Of a stretch of DNA of 12,764 nt, positions 1 through 8,600 are shown in pieces (the first letter of the stretch is position 1; each line of letters starts with the position of its first letter). The stretch is from the NCBI GenBank assembly GCA_019155205.2, contig JAHNZQ020000277.1, positions 155,750 through 168,513 of the forward strand, written 5' to 3'. Made by a program: the position numbers and the translations under genes. Origin of the DNA: Gracilaria vermiculophylla. Taxonomy: Eukaryota > Rhodophyta > Florideophyceae > Gracilariales > Gracilariaceae. The notes below the pieces were generated by a model, which saw only the letters and a list, made by a program, of their open reading frames with translations, did not search any database and was not told the origin of the DNA.

Positions 1-663
1 TTGACAGTTTGCGCACTTATCAATAACAGAAACTAGATATTTGTGCACATCTGCGTTCCAAATATTATTTCTTTCGAGAAGAATTTTGATGTCTGAAAAG
101 GAGGAATGACCACAAATGTGTTGGTGGACCTTGTCAACGATTGACTTTCTTTTGGGCCATGAAAGATCTGATAGACTATTACTCGTCTGAGCAGTGGCAC
201 AAAAGAACACAGAACTGGTACAGGAGTTTGGAACTGTGGACAGAACCAAGAAACGTTCGTAAGTAATAAAGCAGTGAAGATCCTTATCACGAAGTGAAAT
301 AAGATCGTGAGTACCATTTTGAGTCATAAATTGTAGGGCTTTACCGTTCATGTGAATAATATTACAGAAACGAGTTACATTTCTTCCAACAACCCATTTA
401 GACGATCCCGAGATCAACAAATGTCGAATATTCACGATAAAGTTTTTGTCAGATAACACAGGCAATTTAATTGATCCAAGGATCTTTCTTGAAGAAGTAC
501 AGTGATTTCCAGATCCATACTGCCAATAGGGACGATCTTTGATAACATTTGGAAGAGGTTCAAACGTTCCATTCCAATCAGGTAAAACAAAAGGTTGAAT
601 TAACTTAAACTCTTCAACGCCCATCCAACTGTATAGAGCACCGTCATCCAATAAGAGACCGAT
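1..663 (-). CDS. pol: Copia-type Pol, N-terminal part: protease-like domain and pre-integrase zinc domain (partial)
   Basis: This open minus-strand frame of 221 codons continues Gag in the same phase after the TGA. Near its start LLLDDGA (657-637) occupies the place of the D-S/T-G-A active-site motif of retroelement aspartic proteases, which process the polyprotein inside the particle. About 100 codons later a hydrophobic stretch with SGSSKWVVGRNVT (about 411-373) resembles the flap-to-C-terminal part of copia proteases. At the window edge H-X3-H (120-106) and C-X2-C (15-4) form the HHCC-type finger of the GAG-pre-integrase domain. There are no stops or frameshifts, so this part is young or recently active. 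Catalytic integrase, RT and RNase H are outside the window. Asp in place of Ser/Thr in the DSGA position could be a family trait or a defect. Confidence 0.85.
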   Translation of the reverse strand, partial: MGLLLDDGALYSWMGVEEFKLIQPFVLPDWNGTFEPLPNVIKDRPYWQYGSGNHCTSSRKILGSIKLPVLSDKNFIVNIRHLLISGSSKWVVGRNVTRFCNIIHMNGKALQFMTQNGTHDLISLRDKDLHCFITYERFLVLSTVPNSCTSSVFFCATAQTSNSLSDLSWPKRKSIVDKVHQHICGHSSFSDIKILLERNNIWNADVHKYLVSVIDKCANCQ

Positions 664-1612
664 TCAATTCATAAAAAATTCATCATGGCCTGAAAGCTGA
701 GCCATATGATAAGATGCAGTCTTCTGCAGATTGGTCGAACTGTTAGTCTGATAGGATGTAGCAGAAGACTTATTCAGAAGACAATCAGAACCAGTAGCCC
801 AATGACCTTTCTGATGACACTTATGGCACGTAGACTTCGACTTCAAGTCTGCCAGCTGTTCTTTGGAGAGTGTCTTCTTCTTACCGGCTTTCCGAGTATC
901 GTGTGTCCTCGCAGAACTGGCCTGAATACTGGAATGTGAACTAGTATCTTTCACGTCTCTCGGTTTCTCACATTGGCGTACAATTGAGGATACAGATTCG
1001 TAAGTTAGCGACTTGGGAAAGTCAGAGGTACTGGAAGAAGGATCCAAATTTGAATCTTTCGGAGTGGCGGCAGCCATGATAGAAATTCTTTGATTACCAT
1101 CAACGTTCGCATTTGCCATTAACATAAATGCTACTAAAGAATCCGGTAAAATTGAATCCTCAGCAGCGTGAAAATTAAACTTTGCAACTTGAGCTTCAAA
1201 TCTCTGCTCAAAAATTACGAAACGATTCGTTGAAATTTCGTCTTGTTGATAAAAGATCCAAGAAATCAGTATAAACTTCACTGATGACAGCCAAAGCATC
1301 TCGTATGTAGATAGCATCAACACTATCCATGACGCCATTCGCGCTTTTCAAAACATCGTTGATGATATTTTGGCACAGACTTCTAGCTCTTTCATACAAC
1401 TGCGATAACAACATAATTCCACGAAGATTAACAGCAGTTTTGTTACTGTTATTTGAAGAAAGTTCGTCATGAAATGCTTTCCATAACCGAACTGAGCGAG
1501 CATACTGACTTTAATCACCTTTAACATCAGTCCAAGGAGCTTGCTTCAAATCCCAAGAGAAGCGAGGACGACTAGGTAAGTCAGAGGAACTAGAATTTGG
1601 AGCTGGGCCCAT
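664..1612 (-). pseudogene. gag: Copia-type Gag (nucleocapsid precursor) with CCHC-like zinc knuckle, one stop and one frameshift
   Basis: Gag packages element RNA into cytoplasmic virus-like particles. The ATG at 1612-1610 opens a frame coding for about 315 residues. A Ser-rich N-terminus is followed by a helical, Leu/Arg-rich middle (about 1440-1220), a Ser/Thr-rich and basic linker (about 1070-850), and a zinc knuckle at 828-781 with C, C, H and C in the order CX2CX4HX6C. A TAA at 1513-1511 interrupts the N-terminal part. At 1210-1214 the plus strand has five A; the reading upstream is in one minus frame and continues one frame over downstream, as expected for a single-base gain in that homopolymer. 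The frame ends at TGA 666-664, directly before the protease-like segment. Copia-like assignment rests on the knuckle and on what follows it. The N-terminal family domain was not identified. Confidence 0.88.
781..828 (-). other. Zinc knuckle of copia Gag with wide spacing
   Basis: The 16 residues CHKCHQKGHWATGSDC give CX2CX4HX6C. The canonical retroviral/copia nucleocapsid knuckle is CX2CX4HX4C and binds RNA through one zinc ion. The last spacing here is two residues longer. Nothing nearby is frameshifted, so the spacing is probably native to this family. Confidence 0.85.
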
Positions 1613-1613
1613 A
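1602..1613 (-). promoter_or_regulatory. Candidate half-tRNA (initiator Met) primer-binding site overlapping the gag start codon
   Basis: On the minus strand the 12 bases TATGGGCCCAGC are the exact complement of GCTGGGCCCATA, which is the anticodon-arm sequence of animal-type eukaryotic initiator tRNA-Met as I remember it; the core GGGCCCAT is shared by plants. Some copia elements (Drosophila copia is the known case) prime reverse transcription with a 5' half of this tRNA, so complementarity to the anticodon arm rather than the 3' CCA end is meaningful. The ATG of gag is bases 2-4 of this stretch. Against it: no canonical LTR end (CA) lies immediately before it; the nearest is about 36 bases away. 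Confidence 0.4.
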
Positions 1614-1850
1614 TCTTAAAATTTAGAGCTAAGAGACAAAACAAAAACAATGTTTATCTGGAACGATGAGAGCTGAAATCTCTGAAAATCCATCGGAGCT
1701 ATGATGTTCTAAGATACATTATCGCTTAATAGCAAGACTAGAACAAATGAACAGATACAAATACAAATTAAACGGATGCCACGAATTCAAGGATTTGTAT
1801 TCAATTATACTCAATCATTCAGAATGTCTCCATTAGGAGAGCCACTACGA
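1614..1850 (-). other. AT-rich leader or LTR of the copia element
   Basis: This 240-base AT-rich, stop-dense stretch precedes gag on the minus strand. By position it should hold the leader and at least the end of the 5' LTR. No clear TG...CA pair, TATA box or polyadenylation signal could be assigned by eye, and no second copy is present in the window to define an LTR by identity. Confidence 0.35.
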
Positions 1851-2223
1851 AGTGTTCCAGTACTCGACCGTCCGTACCTATTTCTTCATGGCGTACTTTA
1901 GCAGCTACATCTACCGTGATAGTCCATTTGGAGCTACTATCGGGTCGGTCGCCTTTGCAAAGTTCGCCGCCATGGCGGCTTTATTGGTTCTGTACATTGC
2001 AAAAGAGGAAGTGACCCAGCCCACCAGAGTTCCGGAGGAATTCTTCTTGTGTAGCGCTTTTTTTCCGTCGGACGCTTTTCCCGCTCGCCTAGCTATTTGA
2101 TCGCTGTGACCCGTGTCGAATTAAGCGTATTCATTTTGGTTGCGGACACTTTGTATATGGCCGAAGAGCTCGGGACCATACTGGATGTAGCACTTTTACA
2201 CGAGTGCAAATCTAGCCCGCAGT
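1851..2223. other. Unassigned sequence, no supported gene
   Basis: A plus-strand frame from 1852 to 2100 (82 codons, hydrophobic, Ala/Phe-rich) and a second in another phase from 2097 to 2223 could be pieces of old coding sequence, but neither shows a known motif. Frames of this length are expected by chance in such DNA. Confidence 0.3.
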
Positions 2224-2601
2224 AGGCCCTGTGGAGTCGCAATAATCAGTGGGAAACTCGTGAAACAAAACTATGAGATTAGCGGCAATATGGTTGGAGG
2301 CGACAATGATGACGCATTCGTCGTCGAAGAATCTAAAGTGCCTCCGTTCATGAGATTCGGCGAGTACCAGGCGGTATTAGCTTCGATTCATGTATCTACC
2401 ACTATCCCTGCGAGAGCGCTTTCTCCAAACGGTTCGGTTCTTCTCAGCATTATGGTTTTACCCCAGAGTCGTACCCTTCCAGTAACGTCTATGGGTCGAC
2501 AAACTGCTATCACGGTTGTCAACAAAGTTTTAAGCCCAGATTCTCTTTTGCGGGACGTACCCGACCAATCTGCTATCGACAAAAATCACAGCCGTCTATA
2601 G
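2224..2601 (+). pseudogene. Possible eroded reading frame, unknown product
   Basis: The plus-strand frame is open for 125 codons up to the TAG at 2599-2601, with a GTG at 2260. The antisense frame sharing the same codon boundaries contains several stops here, so the openness is not a two-way artefact. The same plus frame goes on with stops at 2683-2685, 2773-2775 and about 2893, making the whole 2224-3060 stretch poorer in stops than chance would give. The predicted protein is rich in Val, Ser and Pro and has no motif I recognise. It has no visible promoter, introns or neighbour relationship. It may be old coding DNA of either a host gene or a mobile element, or simply chance. Confidence 0.2.
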
Positions 2602-2664
2602 AACAGTCGTTCCCATTACTTCAAACGCCTTGTTCCTGCGCCAACTGTTTCCGCAACTAACACT

Positions 2665-3165
2665 CTAACTTCGAGCCTTCCTTAACTGTATCGTGTGGCT
2701 GATTTGAACGTAGCCATTTGGGATGCCCGGGACTTCTCTCAACACCAAGCTAAGTACATGGTCACTGAGTAAATGCATGTTCTTATGCACATGGAGGGAA
2801 TCAAAAAACAAATGGGTTTGTGCGCCGCCTACCACCCGGTTTTTACGGATCTTGCCACCCCATTTATTGCTTCTTTTCCTACCGGTGCATAACTCAAATA
2901 CACGACCGCTCCACAGGGCACCGCTTTTGAGCATCATTCCACAGCGCCAATACGGTTGTGCCATTCAACGAGAAAATGGGCACATATGCTTTGCATAGCC
3001 GTAAGGCCTCCACGCGACTTCCTCTATGACTTTCTTGTGGATTTCCGTCCCAAAATCTCCGTATGAATGAGCTACCCACCGATAGGTCTTTGGCTCCGTA
3101 GCTGTAGGGTGACACTCTTCTCGACGGCTATTACGTTCAAAAATAAGTATTCTCTTCCAGTTCAT
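2665..3165 (-). other. Low-stop minus-strand frame, uncertain coding status
   Basis: On the minus strand one phase runs for 167 codons with a single stop (2967-2965). The plus-strand frame with the same codon boundaries is also stop-poor, so at most one of the two was ever coding and I cannot tell which. The minus reading is basic and Gly-rich in its second half. No family motif is seen. Confidence 0.15.
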
Positions 3166-3292
3166 TTTTTTTTATTAACAGATATTTTTGTCTTCGTTTT
3201 ACTCCATTCTTCTACACTTCATCTTTTTCTTCACATTTCTAATTTCTTTTCAAGTCTTCTTCAGCACTTTTCTGCTTCTTTCCCACGATCCC
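3157..3292. repeat. Pyrimidine-rich low-complexity tract
   Basis: The plus strand is almost wholly T and C here, including a run of nine T at about 3166-3174 and many TTC/TTCT units. On the minus strand it is a polypurine stretch. It breaks the flanking reading frames, so it may be a boundary between unrelated pieces. Confidence 0.6.
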
Positions 3293-3327
3293 AGTCGCGA
3301 AAAATATCTCGTCCCCCCTCTATAGCG

Positions 3328-3702
3328 TTACTGGTACACAGGGACGCTAAATGCTTGAACGGGTAGGTTATGGTTGCGATGGCGGGAATACCAGGGGAGA
3401 ACGTTGTGTGGTATGGGCCTTGAGGGTTTAAAACTTTCTTGTGTGGCATCACATAGCCAACAAGATAAGGAGTAGCGGATCCAATCCGTGGTATGCTCAT
3501 GAGCCATGACGGTTTTCATAACCTCTGGGCCGGCTCCTAGCACCGGTTGAGGGCTGATGTCATTTTCCATGAGATCTGGGTGTGATGCGGGGTCTTCCAT
3601 AAGGTCAGATTCTGTCCATGAGTTCTGAGACAGGAACAGACCCCACTCGGGGACAAGAAGCCTTTGAGACCGGGTCAAACAAAATGGTGTTGGCGAGCCC
3701 AC
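3328..3702 (-). other. 124-codon open frame, unknown
   Basis: This is one of the longest uninterrupted frames of the middle region (GTG start, TAA end). The product is Pro-rich, with an acidic, Met-containing middle around 3610-3540 and a more hydrophobic C-terminal half. It lies downstream of the minus-strand frame 5810-3957 but in another phase, so it could be a frameshifted continuation. No catalytic motif, zinc finger or membrane segment is apparent. At this composition a frame of this length can occur by chance. Confidence 0.2.
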
Positions 3703-4847
3703 GTTTCCTGATTGTTACATTAGCTCCGTCTTACCGCATCGACTCAAATGGGCCATTGGAGTTCAAAAAGAACTTTTAATTGATCAGTTCGCCTTCGGAA
3801 ATGACCTTCCTGATCTTCGGTGCTTACCTAGCATTGCCGGAAGGTACATCCAAGTAAACGTAGTCTATGGGTTATAAGTAGACTACACGCCTCCTTTACT
3901 AGTCATAATACGCTTCTTATCGCAGTCGGGCATTCTTTATCGATCCGAAAACAACTTCAAGGTTTTCCTAGAGGCGTTAGAAAGTGGAAGTTTTCACTTG
4001 TAGGGATGTTTGAGTCCTCGTTTCCTGTTGATGTGTAGGGATGCTGATTAACATAATACCGGATGGGTTCCGAGTAAGAAACAGTTCGATCTATGTCATC
4101 CCTGTGGAACTGTGTACCTGTAGGTTGTAAGCGTGTGTTCTTGGCTGAACGAAATGCGCCCAAAATGTTTGGTGTTCCGCGACAATATGCCAAAGCCTCG
4201 CCGCTCAGTTTTTGTTATATTTTTCCACTTACCCGTTGATTTGGGAATAGTACGAGGTGGTATAAAACCGCTCCAAACCCAACAGGACGCAAATGGATTC
4301 CATAACTTCTAATACCAATATAAATCTGATGTCCGTAAAGATTCATGGAGTCGCACAAAATCCATATACCCAGTTGGTCAGGAATGAATCCAAAAAGACG
4401 ATCTAGGTGGTTCCCTTCAAAGGAACGGGTTCGGTGACCTTAGAAAACCTTTCGCTGATTACGAGCTTGTGCTAGTTTCCTTTGTAGCCTCAAGAATGTG
4501 TTTCCGGACTTCAAAAATGATGAATGTCCATAAGGCGTGAGCTGGGAACCGCTTAAAGTATTTCCTGTGCCTGGAACACGGAGCGCTCAGCCGACTATGG
4601 ATCATTTGGGAAGTTTTCCCACGTGGTCACTGACGTTTGTGAGAAACACTTTGAACCATACGTTCGGGGTGGTACCCCTGATCACACTGGCCATTAAAGT
4701 GAGGGGAAGTTCCAAAATGCTAGAGTCCTTTTGGAGCGACAATAGTCCTGTTAAATCACAGAGAACAATGAAAAAAGTTTCTTTGTGGTGGTAGGATCAC
4801 CACCTGGTGGGCCAGGCATAATTCGTTCGACTTACTACCTGCGTGCG
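3703..4847 (-). other. Possible continuation of an eroded minus-strand gene
   Basis: The phase of the 5810-4848 frame continues here on the minus strand. From about 4535 to 3957 it has only three stops in about 190 codons (about 9 expected), including a 78-codon open piece at 4193-3957. Beyond 3957 it degrades. A plus-strand frame (3722-4535) is also somewhat open but has more stops. I recognise no domain in either. The 85-codon plus frame at 4537-4794 is not supported by anything else. Confidence 0.2.
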
Positions 4848-5810
4848 TCAGGTGGTCACTACCTTGTAGTTCTTTCTGTCGAAGAGCTCGGCCCATGATG
4901 GCCATACGGGTGCCTTTGTTACGAGAAATCGTACCAGTAGGTAGATAAATCGCTTTGATGTGGCAGTGAATAAACGACGTTTCCAAGATACAGTCTGTTG
5001 CCAGTTACCCTAACCCTAACCCCTTCTAAGCAACTCTTTGGTATATAAAGGTTGATGATTTTCCCAACTGTCGGAGCGGTAATCGACAGTTCTCGAGAAC
5101 AGGTCATTCAATGACTGCAATTACTCTAGGTTTTCATCATCAGAATCCGAATCTGACGATGCGCGGCGACTGGGTTTCTCCTTGCGGCGACTTTATTAGT
5201 TGCGGAAGGATTTTTTCCGCTTTCCCAGTCTGCAGTTTTATTATTTGTCTATCAAGAGGTCCGTTTCGGATTCGGAACAAGAAGTATCCGAGCCTAACCC
5301 TGTGGCTCGTGTCTTCTTCCGATTGGTTTTTTTCCTTTTGCCTTCTTGCTTCCGTCGGTATTTGTCTTCCAATTTCGACTATCCACATCCACTAGTTTCA
5401 CCTTTTTTGGCTTTCTTTGTGGCTTCACTAGTTGTTTCTAGGAGGTGATACATTTCCAGGCCCTCTTTTTCCTGAGTATTTGCCCTGCTGCCCACCAAGC
5501 CTTGTATCTGCACACTACCAAAGATTGTTCGAATGGCAGTCTGGTCAGCCTGACCGGTAAACCTCTCGTCTCTCACTTGGCCATAAAGTGAGCTCACGGG
5601 TTCTATAGGAGTAGATGACGGTCATTCTTGAGAAGGCGTAGCCAGTAGCTACTTCTGAGAGTCATCCCTCACAATTTCGTCGAAACATGCCCGGGCGTTC
5701 TGTTCCGAGACCCGGTATATCACTGCGGGAATTCTTTTGGCCGAATCCTTATGGAAACAGTCAACTAATATGGTGTTAATCACGTTGATTTCCATGCCGG
5801 TAAATGCCAT
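4848..5810 (-). pseudogene. Eroded minus-strand reading frame, basic and Ser/Asp-rich protein, unknown
   Basis: From the ATG at 5810-5808 one phase can be followed for 321 codons with ten internal stops (at 5651, 5624, 5381, 5243, 5240, 5198, 5195, 5123, 5018 and 5012) and no need for a frameshift; it ends at TGA 4850-4848. In order it shows an ordinary mixed N-terminal segment of 53 residues (5810-5652), a Lys/Arg-rich segment (about 5425-5310), a second basic stretch and an acidic Ser/Asp run SSDSDSDDE (about 5159-5133), then a Trp/Tyr/Phe-rich part (about 5080-4860). A basic region followed by an acidic serine run is common in Gag-like and chromatin-binding proteins, but no family is recognised. 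Stop density is only modestly below chance, so the evidence is compositional. The frame might extend upstream to about 6120. Confidence 0.3.
5005..5024 (+). repeat. Short telomere-like CCCTAA repeat
   Basis: TTACCCTAACCCTAACCCC contains just under three units of CCCTAA. It is far too short to call an interstitial telomere and may be chance. It supplies two of the stops in the minus-strand frame of this region. Confidence 0.4.
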
Positions 5811-7407
5811 TTGGACACTTTCTTTTTATTCTTCGGATATCAACTGGTTTTACCGATCGGCTCTATGGCCCGGTCCGGCATCTTCTTCCTATGTCGGTTG
5901 AGCCAGGGCCTCTGTTCCGTTCTGATAGCTACTAAAGATGAATCTTTTGTTTTTCGTCTTAGGAAACTTCTCCGGGTTGACAGAAATTGGCTCTCAACAG
6001 GACGAGGCGGGCTTTCCTCCCTACGAACGAGGTCGTTCACACTTCTTTATAGAAACTGGCTTGGGTTGGTCATTCGTGAGAATTGTTTTACAGTGGTTGT
6101 TGCCACTAACCCAAAGTTCAAGTTCTCCAAACTTTTAGATTTTCTGTTTTTAAACTAATCCGTATGCAAATCGACTATCAAAATAGAGAAACCAATGTTT
6201 GGCTCAGCGAGCGGCACTCGCAGAACACGTTAATAGTTACAAAGAGAGCGACTGGTCTAGGGAGCGCAGATAAGACTCAATCTAGAAAGAGAGAGGCTGA
6301 ATGGTACGGAAAACTGCAACGAAAGCATAGCAGCGGCTGTAGGCACAAAATGAGAATTCGTTTTCGGCATCTGACGGGTAGTATCGAATGCAGCGCTTGA
6401 GTATTACTGAGCCCTGTTGGTATAGCTGTTCAACGTGCTGGCCTACTGTAAAAGCCACACCGGTCAAAACGGAGCCAGACGGTGCTTACGTTTATTGATT
6501 AGTGAAAGACGAGCTCACGCACCTCTTTTTGTATGTGCCGTGCTCCAACACTCTGCCAAAAAATTATGTAGTGAAAGTGTCACCCATAGTGGCTCTCGGC
6601 AAGCTACGTACTGTAGATTGCCAGCATCACTTGAAATCTAGAAGTTCCACTTAGTAGCTACTATTTGGCTTTCACGCATGTCACAACGGCAGCGTGTGTA
6701 GTACAGTGGATCCTAAGGTGATATTTTTGTGTGGTTTTACGACGGGGTATTCCTAAAAAGGGTTTTTATGTTAATAACATAAGCGCATGCTGCATTATTG
6801 AAACCTAGTGTGCTACAGTACTTTTAATAAATAGTATAATTTAGATCTATTTCCGATTATTGGTGCAGGTAATCACTACAGTAGTGAGACCGGTCAAGGC
6901 CGTCCCCGGGCATGGTACAAAGTTTTCAAGTCGAGCTCCACCTCTGGGTACCGTAAGCCAGGAATCATTGAGTCTTGCTCTACTTCTTCCCGTTAGAAAC
7001 TCTTTTCGCACGCCTTCGGGTTTCTAAGCCGCCGATCCCCCGATTGCCTCATAACAGCGCCTGTCGGAGCATTGTCCCTCGAATGATCCCCCTTCTCCGC
7101 TTGGTGCTTGCGGATCCCTTTTCAGGATTTCCCCCGCTCGTGACCGTGATCACTGGAGACCACCTTTGGGAACTCGCGCATTTTTAGTCACCAAAAACTT
7201 CTAACGCACGTTGTGCGCTACCACCTTTAAAAAAGAACTGAACGTACCACAGCTGGTCTTTCGACTTAGAAGGCTAGTTTCCTAAAAGAATCGCAAGATT
7301 CACGACAGAAAAGTGTTATTAGTTTGAAACGATTGGAAGCACAGCAGTGGAATTCTTCCTTGACAGGATTCGGAAGTGGAAGGAAATAACTCCCGACGTA
7401 CTCCAAT
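5811..7407. other. Unassigned sequence before the Ty3/gypsy Gag; expected place of its leader and 5' LTR
   Basis: No gene is supported. A plus-strand frame of 115 codons (5811-6158) is the longest but is T-rich, motif-free and shares codon boundaries with the minus-strand frame of the neighbouring entry. Small frames at 6164-6400, 6435-6641 and 6975-7187 have no motifs. The leader and 5' LTR of the element starting at 7408 should lie here. The only hint is TTGGTGC at 7101-7107, which resembles the start of the candidate primer-binding site at 12745, but the following bases differ. An AT-rich patch is present at about 6720-6870. Confidence 0.4.
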
Positions 7408-8600
7408 ATGGACACCTCAGATCCCTCAATTGAAACCCCTATACAGTTGCCTTAAGCAAATGACTCCGTTCGTAGGCGTAGCACGCGCAGAGCTCCCCAG
7501 AAAATGGCCGTCAGAATGGAGGACCCTCAAAGTCTCCTTACGAATCCTGGCTTCTTTGTAGAGTGTTTCGGAAGCGTCTTTGGAGATTGCACAATCGGTA
7601 GCAAGCGGAACCCTTCGCGACACCTCTGGAGAATGCTGACGTTGATGTTGACGAATAGCACATGGCATCGCAGCCGCCACCTCAGGAGCTGCAGGGATGG
7701 GAACATCTGGAGGCTAACTACTTTTTGGAGTCCCTGGCCCAGCGCCTTACGGATCCTCTCTCACAGCAGCTGGTCGAAAGAATCTCTGCAAGTATCGAGG
7801 CACATTTTGGAGCGCGCAAACATGCCTTTGTGGAAGAAATCACATCAAAGAGTGCTCACCTAGCCCAAGATGCCTTGTTGGATGTGAAATCTTTCCTACA
7901 GGTGATCTCAGATGTTATATGTGCAGAGGTTCGTTCCCAAACCGCGCAGCTGCTCCCCACAGCAGCGTTTCAAAGTCATTCTGCCGTGCAGGAAAGGTTC
8001 CCTTTATTACTGCCTATGAAAAACCCGGGCAGAGAAGAAACGGATAATGCCACCCTCTTCGCCAGAGGACGAAAGGATACTGCCTTAGGGAAATATGAAA
8101 ACCTCAGGAGTATTTCTATGAAGGGTTTGGACCTGTTGCCCCGCGGAGGAGGACAAGATACGGTTCGCGAAGTACTTCACACAAGGAGAGAAAAACAGGA
8201 TACTTCTCGGGTGAGTCGCGATAGTGGGTAAATTGTCAGGAACCCAGACAACATACAGAAAAGACGCCGAAAAAAGTAGAGGGAGAAAAGCAGAAGGCAA
8301 GACACCAGTTTGCAGAGAAGCTCAGATTCTGAATCCGTGAACAGCTCCAGCGCAAAGGACAGTATACCTCTCAGGGAGAAAAGCGGAAGAGTGAAGAACG
8401 TTGTCCCGTTTAAAGACCTCTTCTCGAAGTGGGCGATTATGAAATCTACCGGTTGAACGATCGCTCCACTCTTCACGAAGCGTCGGTTGCCAAACGATTT
8501 CCAAGTATCCAGCGCCGCATCGATATTCAAATGAAGAAGCACTTCTTCTCTGGCGCAGATCCCATTTCAGTTTTGAATTTTCTAAAGTGGATAATCTGCA
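7408..8600 (+). pseudogene. gag: Ty3/gypsy Gag, broken and C-terminally truncated
   Basis: The ATG at 7408 starts a plausible Gag N-terminus: acidic Ser/Pro-rich residues, then a basic RRRSTRR motif (7471-7491). A TAA at 7453-7455 interrupts it. Phase changes near 7560 and 7620 lead into the longest piece (ATG 7662 to TAA 8229-8231, 189 codons), which is rich in Gln, Leu and Glu and looks helical, as expected of a self-assembling capsid precursor. The same phase continues past 8231 with another stop at 8277-8279 into a basic Ser-rich linker, then shifts near 8420 into 8426-8590, whose residues (FPSIQRRIDIQMKKHFFSG around 8490-8546) read like a conserved capsid segment. No CCHC zinc knuckle follows. 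The start is chosen because it gives the most coherent N-terminus; ATG 7662 would be an internal start. Confidence 0.75.

Larger units (their letters stand above)
1..1850 (-). mobile_element. Ty1/copia-type LTR retrotransposon, 5' part, truncated by window edge
   Basis: On the minus strand the order is leader (about 1850-1613), Gag with zinc knuckle, protease-like segment, then the His/Cys domain preceding integrase. This is the gag-PR-INT order of Ty1/copia elements; integrase, RT and RNase H should lie beyond position 1. Damage is light: a TAA at 1513-1511, a 1-base frameshift at the A5 run 1210-1214, and a TGA at 666-664. From 663 to 1 the frame is fully open. The outer limit near 1850 is a guess, because no clear LTR with TG...CA ends could be delimited. 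It runs opposite to the Ty3/gypsy element in the right half, so the two are independent insertions. Confidence 0.9.

Noticed and set aside
3444..3454. TGTGGCATCAC at about 3444 and at 12734 (with a near match at about 5419) as repeated LTR ends
   Set aside because: Matches of 11 bases are expected by chance, and the adjoining sequence does not continue the similarity.
5811..6158. 115-codon plus-strand open frame as a gene
   Set aside because: T-rich and hydrophobic with no motif. It shares codon boundaries with a low-stop minus-strand frame, so openness on one strand favours openness on the other.
7101..7120. TTGGTGCTTGCGG as the primer-binding site of the gypsy element
   Set aside because: Only the first seven bases agree with the candidate at 12744, and no LTR end or tRNA match supports it.
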